From NCBI GenBank assembly GCA_947455215.1, contig CANGNA010000008.1, forward strand, positions 1 to 64,000: a stretch of 64,000 nt of DNA, read 5' to 3'. Under the pieces are notes generated by a model that saw only the letters and a program-made list of their open reading frames with translations, was not told the origin of the DNA and did no database searches. This document shows positions 17,226 through 26,453 of the stretch, in pieces. A program made the position numbers and the translations under genes. Each line of letters starts with the position of its first letter. The stretch's first letter is position 1. Source of the stretch: Chitinophagaceae bacterium (GTDB lineage: Bacteria; Bacteroidota; Bacteroidia; Chitinophagales; Chitinophagaceae).

Positions 17226-19853
17226 TTATTCCGTTACCACCGCTCCATCTTCTTTGGCCTTGTAGGCTTTTACCTGCTCCAATGCATCCGGTATCACATC
17301 GCTGATAATTATTATAAAACTATCTTTTACTGCGTTCTTCATTGCGAATTCAATGGCCTCAGATTCTTTCTTGATAACTGTTGTCTTTTTCGCCGGGTCA
17401 ATGGAGTAGATACCCTTTGTCATCAGGTCTATGATCTCCTGCTCGGTACGTCCGCGCAGATTCTTATCCTGGCGGATGATGATCTCGTCAAATATCTGTG
17501 CAGCTACCTCGCCGAGTGAAATGATGTCTTCGTCGCGGCGGTCACCAACACCGGCTATGATGCCCACCTTTACCGATGCCTCTACCGATGCCAGGAATTT
17601 GCCTATCGCTTTCAGGCCATGGGTATTGTGTGCATAGTCGAGCATTACCGAGTAATTGCGGAAGTGGAACATGTTCATACGGCCCGGGGTCTGCGCAGGA
17701 GACGGCACGAACGTTTGCAGCGCCTGGCGGATATCTTCCGTCTTAAAGTCCTGCACATAAGCGGCCAGGGTAGCCGCCAAAACGTTGGCTATATTGAACT
17801 CTGCCATGCCGGAGAACGTAAGCGGTATGTTGGTCACTTTCTCTACACGTATCTTCCAGCCGCCCTTCAGTATTGTAATAAAGCCGTGTTCATATATTGC
17901 TGCCAGTCCGCCTTTCGCACAATGCGCCTGTACCCTTGGGTTATCCTCGTGCAGCGAGAAAAAGGCGACCTTGCAATCCAATTGCTTGTGCATGTCATAT
18001 ACCAGGTCATCATCGGCGTTCAAAATGGCATATCCACCCGGGAACACGGTATTAGCTGCCACGGCTTTTACCCGCGCCAGTTGCTCCAGGGTATCTATAC
18101 CGCCCAGGCCAAGGTGGTCTGCGGCAACGTTGGTCACTACTGCCACATCACAGTTATGGAAGCCCAGGCCTGCGCGTAAGATGCCCCCACGGGCACATTC
18201 CAGCACGGCATAGTCTACCGTTGGGTCGCGCAGCACAAACTCTGCCGATACCGGCCCGGTGCAGTCGCCCTTCATCATTATCTGGTTTTGTATGTATACG
18301 CCATCTGTGGTGGTGTAGCCTACCTTATAGCCCATCTGTTTTACAATATGTGCTATCAGGCGCGTGGTGGTGGTCTTACCGTTGGTACCAGACACGGCTA
18401 CTATGGGTATGCGGGCGCTGGTACCCGGCGGATACAGCATGTCTATCACCGGCTCGGCCACATTGCGCGGCAGGCCCTCGGTAGGGTCCAGGTGCATACG
18501 GAAGCCAGGTGCGGCATTTACTTCCAGCACGGCGCCTCCGTTTTCCGACAGCGGCGTAGAAAGGTCAGATGCCATAATGTCTATACCGCATATATTCAGG
18601 CCTATGATCTTAGCAATGCGCTCTGCCATAAATACATTGGTAGGATGCACATAGTCGGTCACATCTGTTGCGGTGCCACCGGTGCTCAGATTGGCAGTCG
18701 GCTTTAGCCACAGCTCTTCCTTATCGGCGATCACCGTATCCAGGGTATAGCCTTTCTTCTCCAGCATGTCCATGGTGAAGTCGTCTATCTTAATGGCCGT
18801 CAGCACCTTTTCGTGCCCGTAGCCACGACGCGGGTCCTGGTTCACAATATCTATCAGCTCCTTTACCGTGTGCTTGCCATCGCCTATCACTGCCGCAGGT
18901 GTGCGCAGCGCAGCGGCTACAAACTTATAGTTCACTACCAGCACGCGGAAGTCGCGACCGGTGATGAATTTTTCACAGATCACAGCCCTGCCGTATTGTT
19001 TGGCCGCTTTAAGACCGGTTACAGCATCTTCCCAGTTGCGTATGTTAGTGGTAGCCCCCTTGCCGTGGTTGCCATTTACCGGCTTGGTCACTATAGGGTA
19101 GCCTATTTTATCTATTGCTGCCTGTAGATCTTCCTCGTCATACACTATTCGGCCGCGTGGCACGGGTATCTCCGATGCTTCCAACAGGTTCTTGGTCTCT
19201 TCCTTATCGCAGGCTATCTCTACAGCTATACTGCTGGTGGTGCTGGCTATGGTAGCCTGCACACGCTTCTGGTTCACACCATAGCCCAGCTGCACCAGGG
19301 AGTGCCTGTTGAGGCGGATATAAGGTATCTTCCTTTTAATAGCTTCGTCTACAATAGATCCGGTGCTTGGGCCCAGGCGTTCGTCTTCACGTATCTCGCG
19401 CAGGTTCTGTATGTCTGCCGCCAGATCATAATCCACATTGTCGGCAAGTGCCTGGGCAATTTTTACAGCAGCTTTAGCCGTGTAGATGCCTGCCTTGGCC
19501 TCCTGGTAAGAGAATACTACATGATACACACCCGGCTCTTTGGTCTCGCGTGTGCGGCCATAACCTGTGTCCATACCTGCCAATGTTTGTAGTTCCAGTG
19601 CTATGTGCTCTATCACATGCCCCATCCAGGTGCCTTCTTTGATGCGGGAATAGAATCCGCCGGGCACGCCTTCGGAGCAGCGATGCGTATACAATGTTGG
19701 CATCATGGCCGATATCCTGTCTAAAAAACCGGGTATCTTATCCGTTGGCCTCTGCTCCATTTCCTCCAGGTCAAGGAGCATCACGATCAGTTTATGTCTT
19801 GTTGGCGACCAGTAATTGGGGCCATTCATTGCTTTAATGTCCAGGATTTTCAT
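17226..19853 (-). CDS. cphA: Cyanophycin synthetase
   Basis: The 875-residue enzyme polymerises Asp and Arg into the storage peptide multi-L-arginyl-poly-L-aspartate using ATP. The N-terminal domain (1-160) is followed by an ATP-grasp module (about 215-470) with KPVNGNHGKGATTNI and VLEVNAAPGFRMHLDP. A Mur-ligase-like module (about 490-875) carries the P-loop VSGTNGKTTTTRL, then NVAADHLGL and MLDYAHNTHG. The length equals that of cyanobacterial CphA1 and both active sites look intact. No cyanophycinase gene adjoins it, although an isoaspartyl peptidase lies at 28408-29337. The start agrees with the family (MKILDIKAMNGPNYWS). Confidence 0.95.
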   Translation of the reverse strand: MKILDIKAMNGPNYWSPTRHKLIVMLLDLEEMEQRPTDKIPGFLDRISAMMPTLYTHRCSEGVPGGFYSRIKEGTWMGHVIEHIALELQTLAGMDTGYGRTRETKEPGVYHVVFSYQEAKAGIYTAKAAVKIAQALADNVDYDLAADIQNLREIREDERLGPSTGSIVDEAIKRKIPYIRLNRHSLVQLGYGVNQKRVQATIASTTSSIAVEIACDKEETKNLLEASEIPVPRGRIVYDEEDLQAAIDKIGYPIVTKPVNGNHGKGATTNIRNWEDAVTGLKAAKQYGRAVICEKFITGRDFRVLVVNYKFVAAALRTPAAVIGDGKHTVKELIDIVNQDPRRGYGHEKVLTAIKIDDFTMDMLEKKGYTLDTVIADKEELWLKPTANLSTGGTATDVTDYVHPTNVFMAERIAKIIGLNICGIDIMASDLSTPLSENGGAVLEVNAAPGFRMHLDPTEGLPRNVAEPVIDMLYPPGTSARIPIVAVSGTNGKTTTTRLIAHIVKQMGYKVGYTTTDGVYIQNQIMMKGDCTGPVSAEFVLRDPTVDYAVLECARGGILRAGLGFHNCDVAVVTNVAADHLGLGGIDTLEQLARVKAVAANTVFPGGYAILNADDDLVYDMHKQLDCKVAFFSLHEDNPRVQAHCAKGGLAAIYEHGFITILKGGWKIRVEKVTNIPLTFSGMAEFNIANVLAATLAAYVQDFKTEDIRQALQTFVPSPAQTPGRMNMFHFRNYSVMLDYAHNTHGLKAIGKFLASVEASVKVGIIAGVGDRRDEDIISLGEVAAQIFDEIIIRQDKNLRGRTEQEIIDLMTKGIYSIDPAKKTTVIKKESEAIEFAMKNAVKDSFIIIISDVIPDALEQVKAYKAKEDGAVVTE

Positions 19854-19917
19854 ACTACACTATTTTTGAGTGTATTAAGATATGTATTTTATTGAGCAAT
19901 TCAAATATTTGTCTTTT

Positions 19918-19951
19918 TTTGAACCAGATTTTTTTCAGATCCCTACATTTG
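19918..19951 (+). promoter_or_regulatory. Bacteroidota promoter with start codon at the predicted +1
   Basis: TTTG (19918-19921) and TACATTTG (19944-19951) are separated by 22 bases. The ATG of the next gene begins only 4 bases after the -7 element, so transcription would start at the start codon (a leaderless message). Confidence 0.45.
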
Positions 19952-19955
19952 TAGC

Positions 19956-20165
19956 ATGGGCCCAGATGCATTAGATTTTGGTTTTGGCACGTTGATATTG
20001 TCCCTGTTACTGTTTATGTTCAGCATAACGCTGTTCATCAACTATAAAACATCAGGCAATCCGGTGCATAAACTATATGCCAAGCGCTCATTGTTCTTTG
20101 CCGTGATCGTACTTATTATGTCATTCGCGGCTTGCTCCGCCGGCTTCAGGAGCATTCAATGTTGA
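19956..20165 (+). CDS. Small two-helix membrane protein (copy 1)
   Basis: The 69-residue protein has two hydrophobic segments (about residues 11-30 and 47-65) separated by a basic loop (KTSGNPVHKLYAKRS). It resembles the next small gene in size and topology. No function is recognised. It lies divergently from cphA with about 100 bases between them. Confidence 0.5.
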   Translation: MGPDALDFGFGTLILSLLLFMFSITLFINYKTSGNPVHKLYAKRSLFFAVIVLIMSFAACSAGFRSIQC

Positions 20166-20204
20166 TATTATTCTGTAATCTTGCCTTAACTGATCACTAA
20201 ACAA

Positions 20205-20399
20205 TTGCCGCAGTCTGTATTGATAGTGTTTTGGCTTACTGTTGCCATATTACCTACGGGCATAATACTCACCATTGTTTCGTGGGTAAAAGATTCGGAG
20301 CGGCTGGAGCGGGTAGGCATACGAGTGTCGCTCATCGGGCTGTTGCTGCTTATTATTACATTCGGCACTTGTACTGCAGTACTCCTTGATGGGTTTTAA
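20205..20399 (+). CDS. Small two-helix membrane protein (copy 2)
   Basis: A 64-residue frame with two hydrophobic segments around a charged loop (KDSERLERVGIR). Both small genes end their second helix with a similar FGTCTA/FAACSA-like stretch, so they may be paralogues. The start is a TTG at 20205; internal TTG and GTG codons (20220, 20226) are alternatives and no ATG is available. Function is unknown. It ends 9 bases before the DUF4440-like gene. Confidence 0.4.
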   Translation: MPQSVLIVFWLTVAILPTGIILTIVSWVKDSERLERVGIRVSLIGLLLLIITFGTCTAVLLDGF

Positions 20400-20408
20400 A
20401 CTTGATTT

Positions 20409-20837
20409 ATGAAGCATATACTAACAACCTTCCTTCTGGCTATTTTACTGTGTAATATCGCAGCTGCCCAGTCGCGCAACGAGCGTGCTATCCGTACCAT
20501 GCTGGCCGCACAGGTAACTGAGTGGAACAAGGGCAATATAGAAGGTTACATGCGCGGTTATTGGGAGAACGACAGCCTGGTATTCATCGGCTCAAAAGGG
20601 CCGCGTTACGGTTACGACATTACCCTGAAAAAATATAAAGAAGCCTACCCCGACCTTGCCCATATGGGCCAACTTACCTCAACTATCACCCGCATACAGA
20701 AACTATCGCACAGGTATTATTTTGTTATTGGCACATGGGCGCTAAAACGCACTGCTGGCGATGTTGGCGGCAGCTATACGCTCCTGCTCAAAAAGGTAAA
20801 AGGTGAGTGGGTAGTCATTACTGACCATAGCAGTTAG
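20409..20837 (+). CDS. Secreted DUF4440/SnoaL-like (NTF2 fold) protein
   Basis: The 142-residue protein has a signal peptide (ending AAAQ) and an NTF2-like domain. The first helix is AIRTMLAAQVTEWNKGNIEGYM, a family pattern with the W-N-x-G-D/N motif; YWENDSLVFIG follows, and it ends with KVKGEWVVITDHSS. Such domains are small binding or ketosteroid-isomerase-like folds. The secreted location is predicted, the ligand is unknown. Confidence 0.75.
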   Translation: MKHILTTFLLAILLCNIAAAQSRNERAIRTMLAAQVTEWNKGNIEGYMRGYWENDSLVFIGSKGPRYGYDITLKKYKEAYPDLAHMGQLTSTITRIQKLSHRYYFVIGTWALKRTAGDVGGSYTLLLKKVKGEWVVITDHSS

Positions 20838-20874
20838 CCAGGCGATATATTACCATTTGTCGTAACTTTACATT

Positions 20875-21474
20875 ATGTATGTAAGAGAACCCGCTATAGC
20901 CTACGGAAAACAAAAGTTCACCATCGAAGAATACCTGAAGCTGGAAAATGCCAGCGATGAAAAGCATGAGTATTACCAGGGCGAGATATTTGATATGTCT
21001 GGTGCCAAACAGGAACATAACAGGATCATGATGAACTTGTACAGAGAACTTGGTAATATGCTTAGGGGCAAACCATGTCAGCCGAATAGTAGCGAAATGA
21101 GGGTGCATATCCCGCAGAACACATTGTTCACATATCCGGATATGTCCATCGTTTGCGGTGAGCCTGAATATCTTAACAATGACGAATTCAACTTACTTAA
21201 TCCTACTGTAATAATCGAAGTGTTATCGCCTTCTACAAGATCATACGACCGTGGTGATAAATTCCAACTATACAGGGCCATCCCAACGCTGAAGGAGTAT
21301 ATCCTTATCGATCCTGAAAAGATCTGCATAGAGGCATTTTATATTAACGGGCAAGGCGAATGGGCGCTTCGCGAATATGCGAACATGAATGATACGCTTT
21401 CCATTCTTGCCGTTGGTGTCACACTGCCACTTACGGACATTTACGAGGATACAAAAATTTCGAAGGGCGCCTGA
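20875..21474 (+). CDS. Uma2 family (DUF820) putative restriction-endonuclease-fold protein, copy 1
   Basis: The 199-residue protein shows the Uma2/DUF820 pattern: [15 protein letters not shown] near residue 30, YPDMSIVCG near 101, [18 protein letters not shown] near 124, and YILIDPEKI. The acidic residues in YPD and the Glu of IEVLS form the PD-(D/E)XK-like active site of this fold. Members are often multi-copy and of unknown role; nuclease activity is inferred from the fold. It is closely related to the gene at 23988, with the fatty-acid oxidation gene between them. Confidence 0.85.
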   Translation: MYVREPAIAYGKQKFTIEEYLKLENASDEKHEYYQGEIFDMSGAKQEHNRIMMNLYRELGNMLRGKPCQPNSSEMRVHIPQNTLFTYPDMSIVCGEPEYLNNDEFNLLNPTVIIEVLSPSTRSYDRGDKFQLYRAIPTLKEYILIDPEKICIEAFYINGQGEWALREYANMNDTLSILAVGVTLPLTDIYEDTKISKGA

Positions 21475-21571
21475 TAAACATATGTGCAAAGATGTTATTG
21501 TTAAGAAATGACGCCGGACAGCACTCTGCGGCATTTTTTTCAATAAATTGTGTAGCTAAATCAGTCAGGTC

Positions 21572-23965
21572 ATGAACAGGAGTATCCGCAAGGTTGCCAT
21601 ATTGGGCAGTGGGGTAATGGGATCGCGCATCGCATGCCATTTTGCAGGCATTGGTGTGCAGGTATTGTTATTAGATATTGTGCCGCGTGAACTTACTCCT
21701 GCAGAACAAGCCAAAGGACTGACCCTGGATAGCAAAGCCTTCCGCAATCGTATTGTGAATGATGCATTGCAGGCTACGCTGAAAAGCAAACCCTCCGCTG
21801 TTTATACCAAACAGGTAGCTGCCCTGGTGCAAACCGGCAACTTCGACGATGATATGAAACGCATTGCCGACTGTGACTGGGTGATGGAAGTAGTGGTAGA
21901 GCGGCTGGACATCAAACAGAAAGTATTTGAGCAGGTAGAAAAATACCGCAAGCCGGGCACACTCGTCACCACCAATACATCGGGCATACCGGTGCACCTG
22001 ATGAGTGAGGGTCGTAGCGAAGACTTCCGCAAGCACTTTTGTGGTACACACTTCTTCAATCCGCCGCGCTACCTGCGTCTGTTGGAGATAATACCTGCGC
22101 CTGAAACTGATCCCGCAGTTATCGACTTCCTGATGAGCTATGGCGACAGGTTCCTGGGTAAAACGACGGTGCTCTGTAAAGACACGCCGGCATTCATAGC
22201 CAACCGTGTAGGCGTATTCGGCTTTATGGCAGTGTTCAAAGCCATGGAGCAGGTAGGGCTGAATGTTGATGAGGTAGATGCACTGACAGGTCCCATCCTG
22301 GGCCGTCCTAAATCGGCCACCTTCCGCACAGGCGATGTGGTAGGCCTGGATACCCTGGTGCACGTAGCCAAAGACCTGCCGCAGAATGCGCCCAATGATG
22401 AGGCTAAAGACTTTTTTATCCTGCCGCCGTTCCTGGAAAAGATGATAGAGAACAAATGGCTGGGCGATAAGACGGGTCAGGGCTTCTATAAAAAACAAAA
22501 AGGAAGTAAAGACATACAAACGCTCAACCTCCAGACCATGGAGTATGCGCCTAAACAAAAAGCAAAGTTTGCCACTGTTGAAGCAGCCAAACCTGTAGAC
22601 GACCTGGCACAGCGCCTTAAGGTGCTGTATAAAGGCACAGATAAGGCCGGCGATTTCTACAGGCTGTTCCACCATATGTTATTCTCTTACAGTTCTAATC
22701 GAGTACCCGAGATATCTGATGAGCTGTACAAGATAGACGATGCCCTTAAGGCCGGCTTTGGCTGGGAGATAGGCGCTTTTGAAAGCTGGGATGCGCTGGG
22801 TGTGCAGAAAACCGTAGATGCTATAAAGGCCGAAGGTCGCAGTGTAGCATCATGGGTAGATGAGATGCTGGCAGCCGGTAATACCACCTTCTACAAAACG
22901 CAGAATGGTAAGCGTATGTATTACGATATACATACCAAAACATACCAGTTGATACCGGGCCAGGATGCCTTTATCCTGCTGGAGCATATGGACGAAAAAG
23001 TGGTGTGGAAGAACAGCGCCTGCAAGCTCTACGATATTGGCGACGATGTGGTAGCCCTGCGTTGGAACACCAAGATGAATAGCATTGGCGGTGAAGTGTT
23101 GGCCGGCGTGCAGAAGAGCGTGGCCATTGCAGAAGAGAAATATAAGGGGTTGGTGATAGCCAATGGTGGTGCCAACTTTAGCGCCGGTGCCAATGTAGGC
23201 CTCATCTTCATGTTTGCGGCCGAGCAGGAGTACGATGAGCTGGATATGGCTATCCGCCAGTTCCAGGCCACTACCATGCGCCTGCGCTATAGCAGCATAC
23301 CTACAGTAGTTGCACCTCATGGGCTTACCTTGGGTGGTGGCTGCGAGATGTGCCTGCATGCCGATGCGGTACAGGCCTCTGCCGAAAGTTACATAGGCCT
23401 GGTGGAAGTAGGTGTAGGTCTGATACCCGGCGGTGGTGGCAGCAAGGAAATGGCCGTACGCGCTCACGACCGGAATATAAAAGAAGACATAGAGACCAAC
23501 TACCTGCAGCAGCTGTTCATAAATGTAGGTACGGCCAAGGTGTCCACGTCAGCACACGAGGCGTTTGAGAACTTTATACTGCGCAAGGGTCACGATGGCA
23601 TATCTATGAACCCCGACAGGCGCATAGCTGATGCAAAACGCAAGGTGCTGGACATGTGGGAGACCGGCTATACACAACCCGCAGCGCGCAATGATATCAA
23701 GGTGCAGGGCCGTGGCGGATTAGGGGGTATTTTAGCCGGCGTGCACGGCATGTGGCGTGGTAACTATATAAGCGACTACGACAAACTGATTGCAGAGAAG
23801 CTGGCCTACGTAATGTGTGGCGGCGACCTCAGCTACCCGGCTACCGTTAGCGAGCAATACCTCCTCGACCTGGAGCGCGAAGCCTTCCTCAGCCTCTGCG
23901 GCCAGAAGAAGACCCTCGAGCGCCTGCAAAGCATATTAACTACTGGTAAGCCGCTGAGGAATTAA
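21572..23965 (+). CDS. 3-hydroxyacyl-CoA dehydrogenase / enoyl-CoA hydratase (FadN-like)
   Basis: The 797-residue bifunctional beta-oxidation enzyme has the dehydrogenase first, with an NAD-binding loop VAILGSGVMGSRIACHFAG at residues 8-26 and NTSGIPVHLMSEG near 130. A crotonase domain comes last (about 490-690), with GANFSAGANVG and LTLGGGCEMCLHADA. This order is that of FadN, the reverse of E. coli FadB. It hydrates trans-enoyl-CoA and oxidises the hydroxyacyl-CoA. FadN genes are usually followed by a thiolase and an acyl-CoA dehydrogenase; here both neighbours are Uma2 genes instead. Confidence 0.9.
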   Translation: MNRSIRKVAILGSGVMGSRIACHFAGIGVQVLLLDIVPRELTPAEQAKGLTLDSKAFRNRIVNDALQATLKSKPSAVYTKQVAALVQTGNFDDDMKRIADCDWVMEVVVERLDIKQKVFEQVEKYRKPGTLVTTNTSGIPVHLMSEGRSEDFRKHFCGTHFFNPPRYLRLLEIIPAPETDPAVIDFLMSYGDRFLGKTTVLCKDTPAFIANRVGVFGFMAVFKAMEQVGLNVDEVDALTGPILGRPKSATFRTGDVVGLDTLVHVAKDLPQNAPNDEAKDFFILPPFLEKMIENKWLGDKTGQGFYKKQKGSKDIQTLNLQTMEYAPKQKAKFATVEAAKPVDDLAQRLKVLYKGTDKAGDFYRLFHHMLFSYSSNRVPEISDELYKIDDALKAGFGWEIGAFESWDALGVQKTVDAIKAEGRSVASWVDEMLAAGNTTFYKTQNGKRMYYDIHTKTYQLIPGQDAFILLEHMDEKVVWKNSACKLYDIGDDVVALRWNTKMNSIGGEVLAGVQKSVAIAEEKYKGLVIANGGANFSAGANVGLIFMFAAEQEYDELDMAIRQFQATTMRLRYSSIPTVVAPHGLTLGGGCEMCLHADAVQASAESYIGLVEVGVGLIPGGGGSKEMAVRAHDRNIKEDIETNYLQQLFINVGTAKVSTSAHEAFENFILRKGHDGISMNPDRRIADAKRKVLDMWETGYTQPAARNDIKVQGRGGLGGILAGVHGMWRGNYISDYDKLIAEKLAYVMCGGDLSYPATVSEQYLLDLEREAFLSLCGQKKTLERLQSILTTGKPLRN

Positions 23966-23987
23966 AGCACATCAACCATCCCACATC

Positions 23988-24584
23988 ATGGAAGTAAACG
24001 AAGCAGCACCCGACTACCAAAAGCGCAAGTACACCATCCCCGAGTACCTGGAGATGGAGGCAGCCGCTACCGAGAAACACGAGTACTACAAAGGCGAGAT
24101 ATTTGCCATGTCTGGAGTGAAGCGCACACACGATGTTATTGTTACAAACCTTAGCCGGGAAGTGGGCAATAAACTAAAAGACAAACCTTGCCAGACTTTC
24201 AGCAGCGATATGCGGATACACATCCCCGCAAATACATTGTTTACCTACCCCGACCTTTCTATAGTTTGTGGCAAGGAAGAATTCCTGAACGACGATGATT
24301 GGAATTTACTCAACCCGACAGTGATCGTGGAAGTATTATCGCCATCAACAAGATCTTACGACAGAGGCGATAAGTTCAAATTATACCGAGACATCCGTGG
24401 TCTGAAGCAATATATTTTGATCGATACCGAAAAGGTCAGCATCGAAGTATGGTCTGTTAATACCTCCGGCCGTTGGGGCGATCTTATTGAGTACCGCGAT
24501 ATCAACGACCTGTTGACAATATCATCCATTGGTGTAGTAATACCAGTTACTGATATTTATGCCGGAACTGGATTGGTAGAATGA
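23988..24584 (+). CDS. Uma2 family (DUF820) putative restriction-endonuclease-fold protein, copy 2
   Basis: A 198-residue paralogue of the gene at 20875: [43 protein letters not shown] and YILIDTEKV are nearly the same. The N-terminal leader differs (EAAPDYQKRKYT). It begins 22 bases after the FadN-like stop and is probably co-transcribed with it. The catalytic-type acidic residues are retained, so it is not an obvious pseudogene. Confidence 0.85.
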   Translation: MEVNEAAPDYQKRKYTIPEYLEMEAAATEKHEYYKGEIFAMSGVKRTHDVIVTNLSREVGNKLKDKPCQTFSSDMRIHIPANTLFTYPDLSIVCGKEEFLNDDDWNLLNPTVIVEVLSPSTRSYDRGDKFKLYRDIRGLKQYILIDTEKVSIEVWSVNTSGRWGDLIEYRDINDLLTISSIGVVIPVTDIYAGTGLVE

Positions 24585-24612
24585 TATCGGCACAATATTT
24601 ATCTCTTCTGCA

Positions 24613-24987
24613 ATGGAAAAAACCATCCATATGCTACACGATGATCAGGATATAGCAAGTACAAACCTGGCTGCCGATACGGTGCTGTCGTGCGTGCATG
24701 CTATCAATAATGAGGATTTTGACGAGGCGCGCACCTACCTGGATGACCATATGCAGTTCTCGGGGGGGTTAGGTTCCCGTGATGGTGGTGACGCTTACAT
24801 CGCCGACATGAGGCATATGAAGCTGAAGTACAGCATAATTAAACTATTTGCCAACCGCGACGATGTATGCCTGCTATACGACCTGGAGATGAATGGTAAA
24901 ACTATTTATTGCTGCGGATGGTATCATGTACACGATGGGCGCATCAATATGTTGCGCGTAGTGTTCGATCCCCGCCCTATGCTTTAG
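24613..24987 (+). CDS. SnoaL-like (NTF2 fold) protein, copy 1
   Basis: The 124-residue cytosolic protein begins its NTF2 domain with VLSCVHAINNEDFDEARTYL. It ends with a conserved YCCGWYHVHDGRINMLRVVF and FDPRPML. It has no signal peptide. It is paralogous to the following gene, with which it shares DGGDAY, the DDVCLLYDL-type strand, and the FDPRPM end. The function of this fold (enzyme or ligand binding) cannot be told from sequence. Confidence 0.7.
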   Translation: MEKTIHMLHDDQDIASTNLAADTVLSCVHAINNEDFDEARTYLDDHMQFSGGLGSRDGGDAYIADMRHMKLKYSIIKLFANRDDVCLLYDLEMNGKTIYCCGWYHVHDGRINMLRVVFDPRPML

Positions 24988-25034
24988 ACCGTAGCTTCGC
25001 ACTAAACTGCCCGGGCTTTTACTATCTTAGCTAC

Positions 25035-25358
25035 ATGGATGCAAAACAGGTGGTCATCAACTGTATTGAAGCAGTGAACAACGGCAACTATACCGAAGCA
25101 CGCAAATATGTAACAGCCGATATGCGCTTTGTAGGTGTGTTTGGCGCTACCGATGGCGGCGATGCTTACGTCGACTATTTAGAAAAGAAACACATCCGCT
25201 ACCAGGTGCACAAAGTTTTTGCCGATGGCAATGATGTATGTGTACTCTACGACCTGTTGATGGGTCCGCATGCCATTTACGGCTGCGGCTGGTACACGCT
25301 AACCGATGGTAAGGTGAGCCTGTTGAAAGTTGTTTTTGATCCCCGGCCAATGATGTAA
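25035..25358 (+). CDS. SnoaL-like (NTF2 fold) protein, copy 2
   Basis: The 107-residue tandem paralogue of the preceding gene has VINCIEAVNNGNYTEARKYV, TDGGDAYVDYLEKK, NDVCVLYDL and VVFDPRPMM. It begins at ATG 25035; a longer frame to 24909 runs inside the preceding gene and is not credible. TATCTTAG (25023-25030), one base away from the Bacteroidota -7 consensus, ends 4 bases before the ATG, so it may have its own leaderless transcript. Confidence 0.7.
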   Translation: MDAKQVVINCIEAVNNGNYTEARKYVTADMRFVGVFGATDGGDAYVDYLEKKHIRYQVHKVFADGNDVCVLYDLLMGPHAIYGCGWYTLTDGKVSLLKVVFDPRPMM

Positions 25359-25370
25359 AATAACGGTGGG

Positions 25371-26324
25371 CTATTTTAGCAACTGCTTTAATTTCACTGC
25401 ATTCACAGGGCCAAGTATTTTAACCATTAGCTTGAATGGTGCCGCTCCGCCCGGGTCTACCGGCCAATATAACTCTTTAGATAACGCAAGGAATTGCTCA
25501 GACATCGCAGGGTTCACCTTTCTTAATGACTGCCACGTAGTGAACAGGTAAAGACTCAGCGCGTTATAGTATTTCTTGTCCTGGTGTTGCGGGCTATTCT
25601 TCAATGATACAAACAGCTTCCTGCGCAGGTCAAGGATATGTTGCCATTTGTCGTCGGTGGATGCACTACCTACACGTGCATCAATGGAATGCGTGCGGAT
25701 ATAAGCTTTTGTACCATCCTGTATGGCCTCAAATTTTGCACCCTTCAACAACGCTCTTATCACCAGTTCTACATCCTGGTTGATGACGAGCGTAACATCG
25801 TGGCCGCCTATTGTTTCTAAGAACGATTTGCGCCATATGATATTAAGCGGTGGTAGATAGCGCCCTGCCAGGTAATTCAATAAATGTACTTCATCGTTGC
25901 CTTTGCCAAGCAACGGGTATTTACGGGACGAGATAAGGCGATCTTCCGTCAGCTCGGTATCTGATCTGAAATATTGGTAATCGCCATAGCAAGCAGTAAG
26001 GCTATCATCGTTTTCCAGCAGCGGTATCTTTTTTTCAAAGATACCCGGGCCTAAAAGGTCGTCGGAGTCCAGGTACACTACATACTTGCCTTTGGCGGCA
26101 GCAAGGCCTGCATTGCGTGCATAGGGAGCGCCTTTCTTAGGGCTGCTCATCACTATCACGTTCGGGTAATGCTCTTTTACAAATGATATAGTGTCATCTG
26201 TGGAGCCATCATCTACAAGGATCACTTCCAGGTCTATACCGGGGTGATGCTTTTTATCCACTGAGTTGAGCGTGTACCTGACGAGGTTGCGCCTGTTATA
26301 TGTTGGAATGATGATGCTTACCAT
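25371..26324 (-). CDS. Family 2 glycosyltransferase
   Basis: The 317-residue GT-A enzyme starts directly with the nucleotide-binding strand MVSIIIPTYNRRNLV. It carries VILVDDGSTDDT (about residue 36) and the metal-binding DxD-like VVYLDSDDLLGPG (about residue 94). The C-terminal 120 residues are helical and less conserved. It transfers a sugar from a nucleotide donor, probably to a surface glycan or lipid. The nearby genes do not form a polysaccharide operon, so the acceptor is unknown. Confidence 0.85.
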   Translation of the reverse strand: MVSIIIPTYNRRNLVRYTLNSVDKKHHPGIDLEVILVDDGSTDDTISFVKEHYPNVIVMSSPKKGAPYARNAGLAAAKGKYVVYLDSDDLLGPGIFEKKIPLLENDDSLTACYGDYQYFRSDTELTEDRLISSRKYPLLGKGNDEVHLLNYLAGRYLPPLNIIWRKSFLETIGGHDVTLVINQDVELVIRALLKGAKFEAIQDGTKAYIRTHSIDARVGSASTDDKWQHILDLRRKLFVSLKNSPQHQDKKYYNALSLYLFTTWQSLRKVNPAMSEQFLALSKELYWPVDPGGAAPFKLMVKILGPVNAVKLKQLLK

Positions 26325-26421
26325 TATGTACAGTGGTTTCGGACAAATATACGCTGTCGGCCAAACAAATTCCTATTCGCAGCGCAGTTATCCTCCGAAA
26401 TAACTATTTGGCCATATATAG

Positions 26422-26449
26422 TGCGGGCCGGATATTAACCCGGCCCGCA
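26422..26449 (-). terminator. Terminator of hscA
   Basis: TGCGGGCCGG and CCGGCCCGCA form a 10-base GC-rich stem with an 8-base loop, 4 bases after the hscA stop. A long T-run is lacking, but A/T-rich sequence follows on the minus strand. Confidence 0.65.
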
Positions 26450-26453
26450 ACTA

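Noticed and set aside
20205-20399. Non-coding leader of the DUF4440-like gene
   Set aside because: The frame encodes two clear membrane helices with a charged loop, so it was kept as a low-confidence gene despite the TTG start.
21671-22675. 334-codon minus-strand frame
   Set aside because: Shadow of the FadN-like gene, whose domain content is unambiguous on the plus strand.
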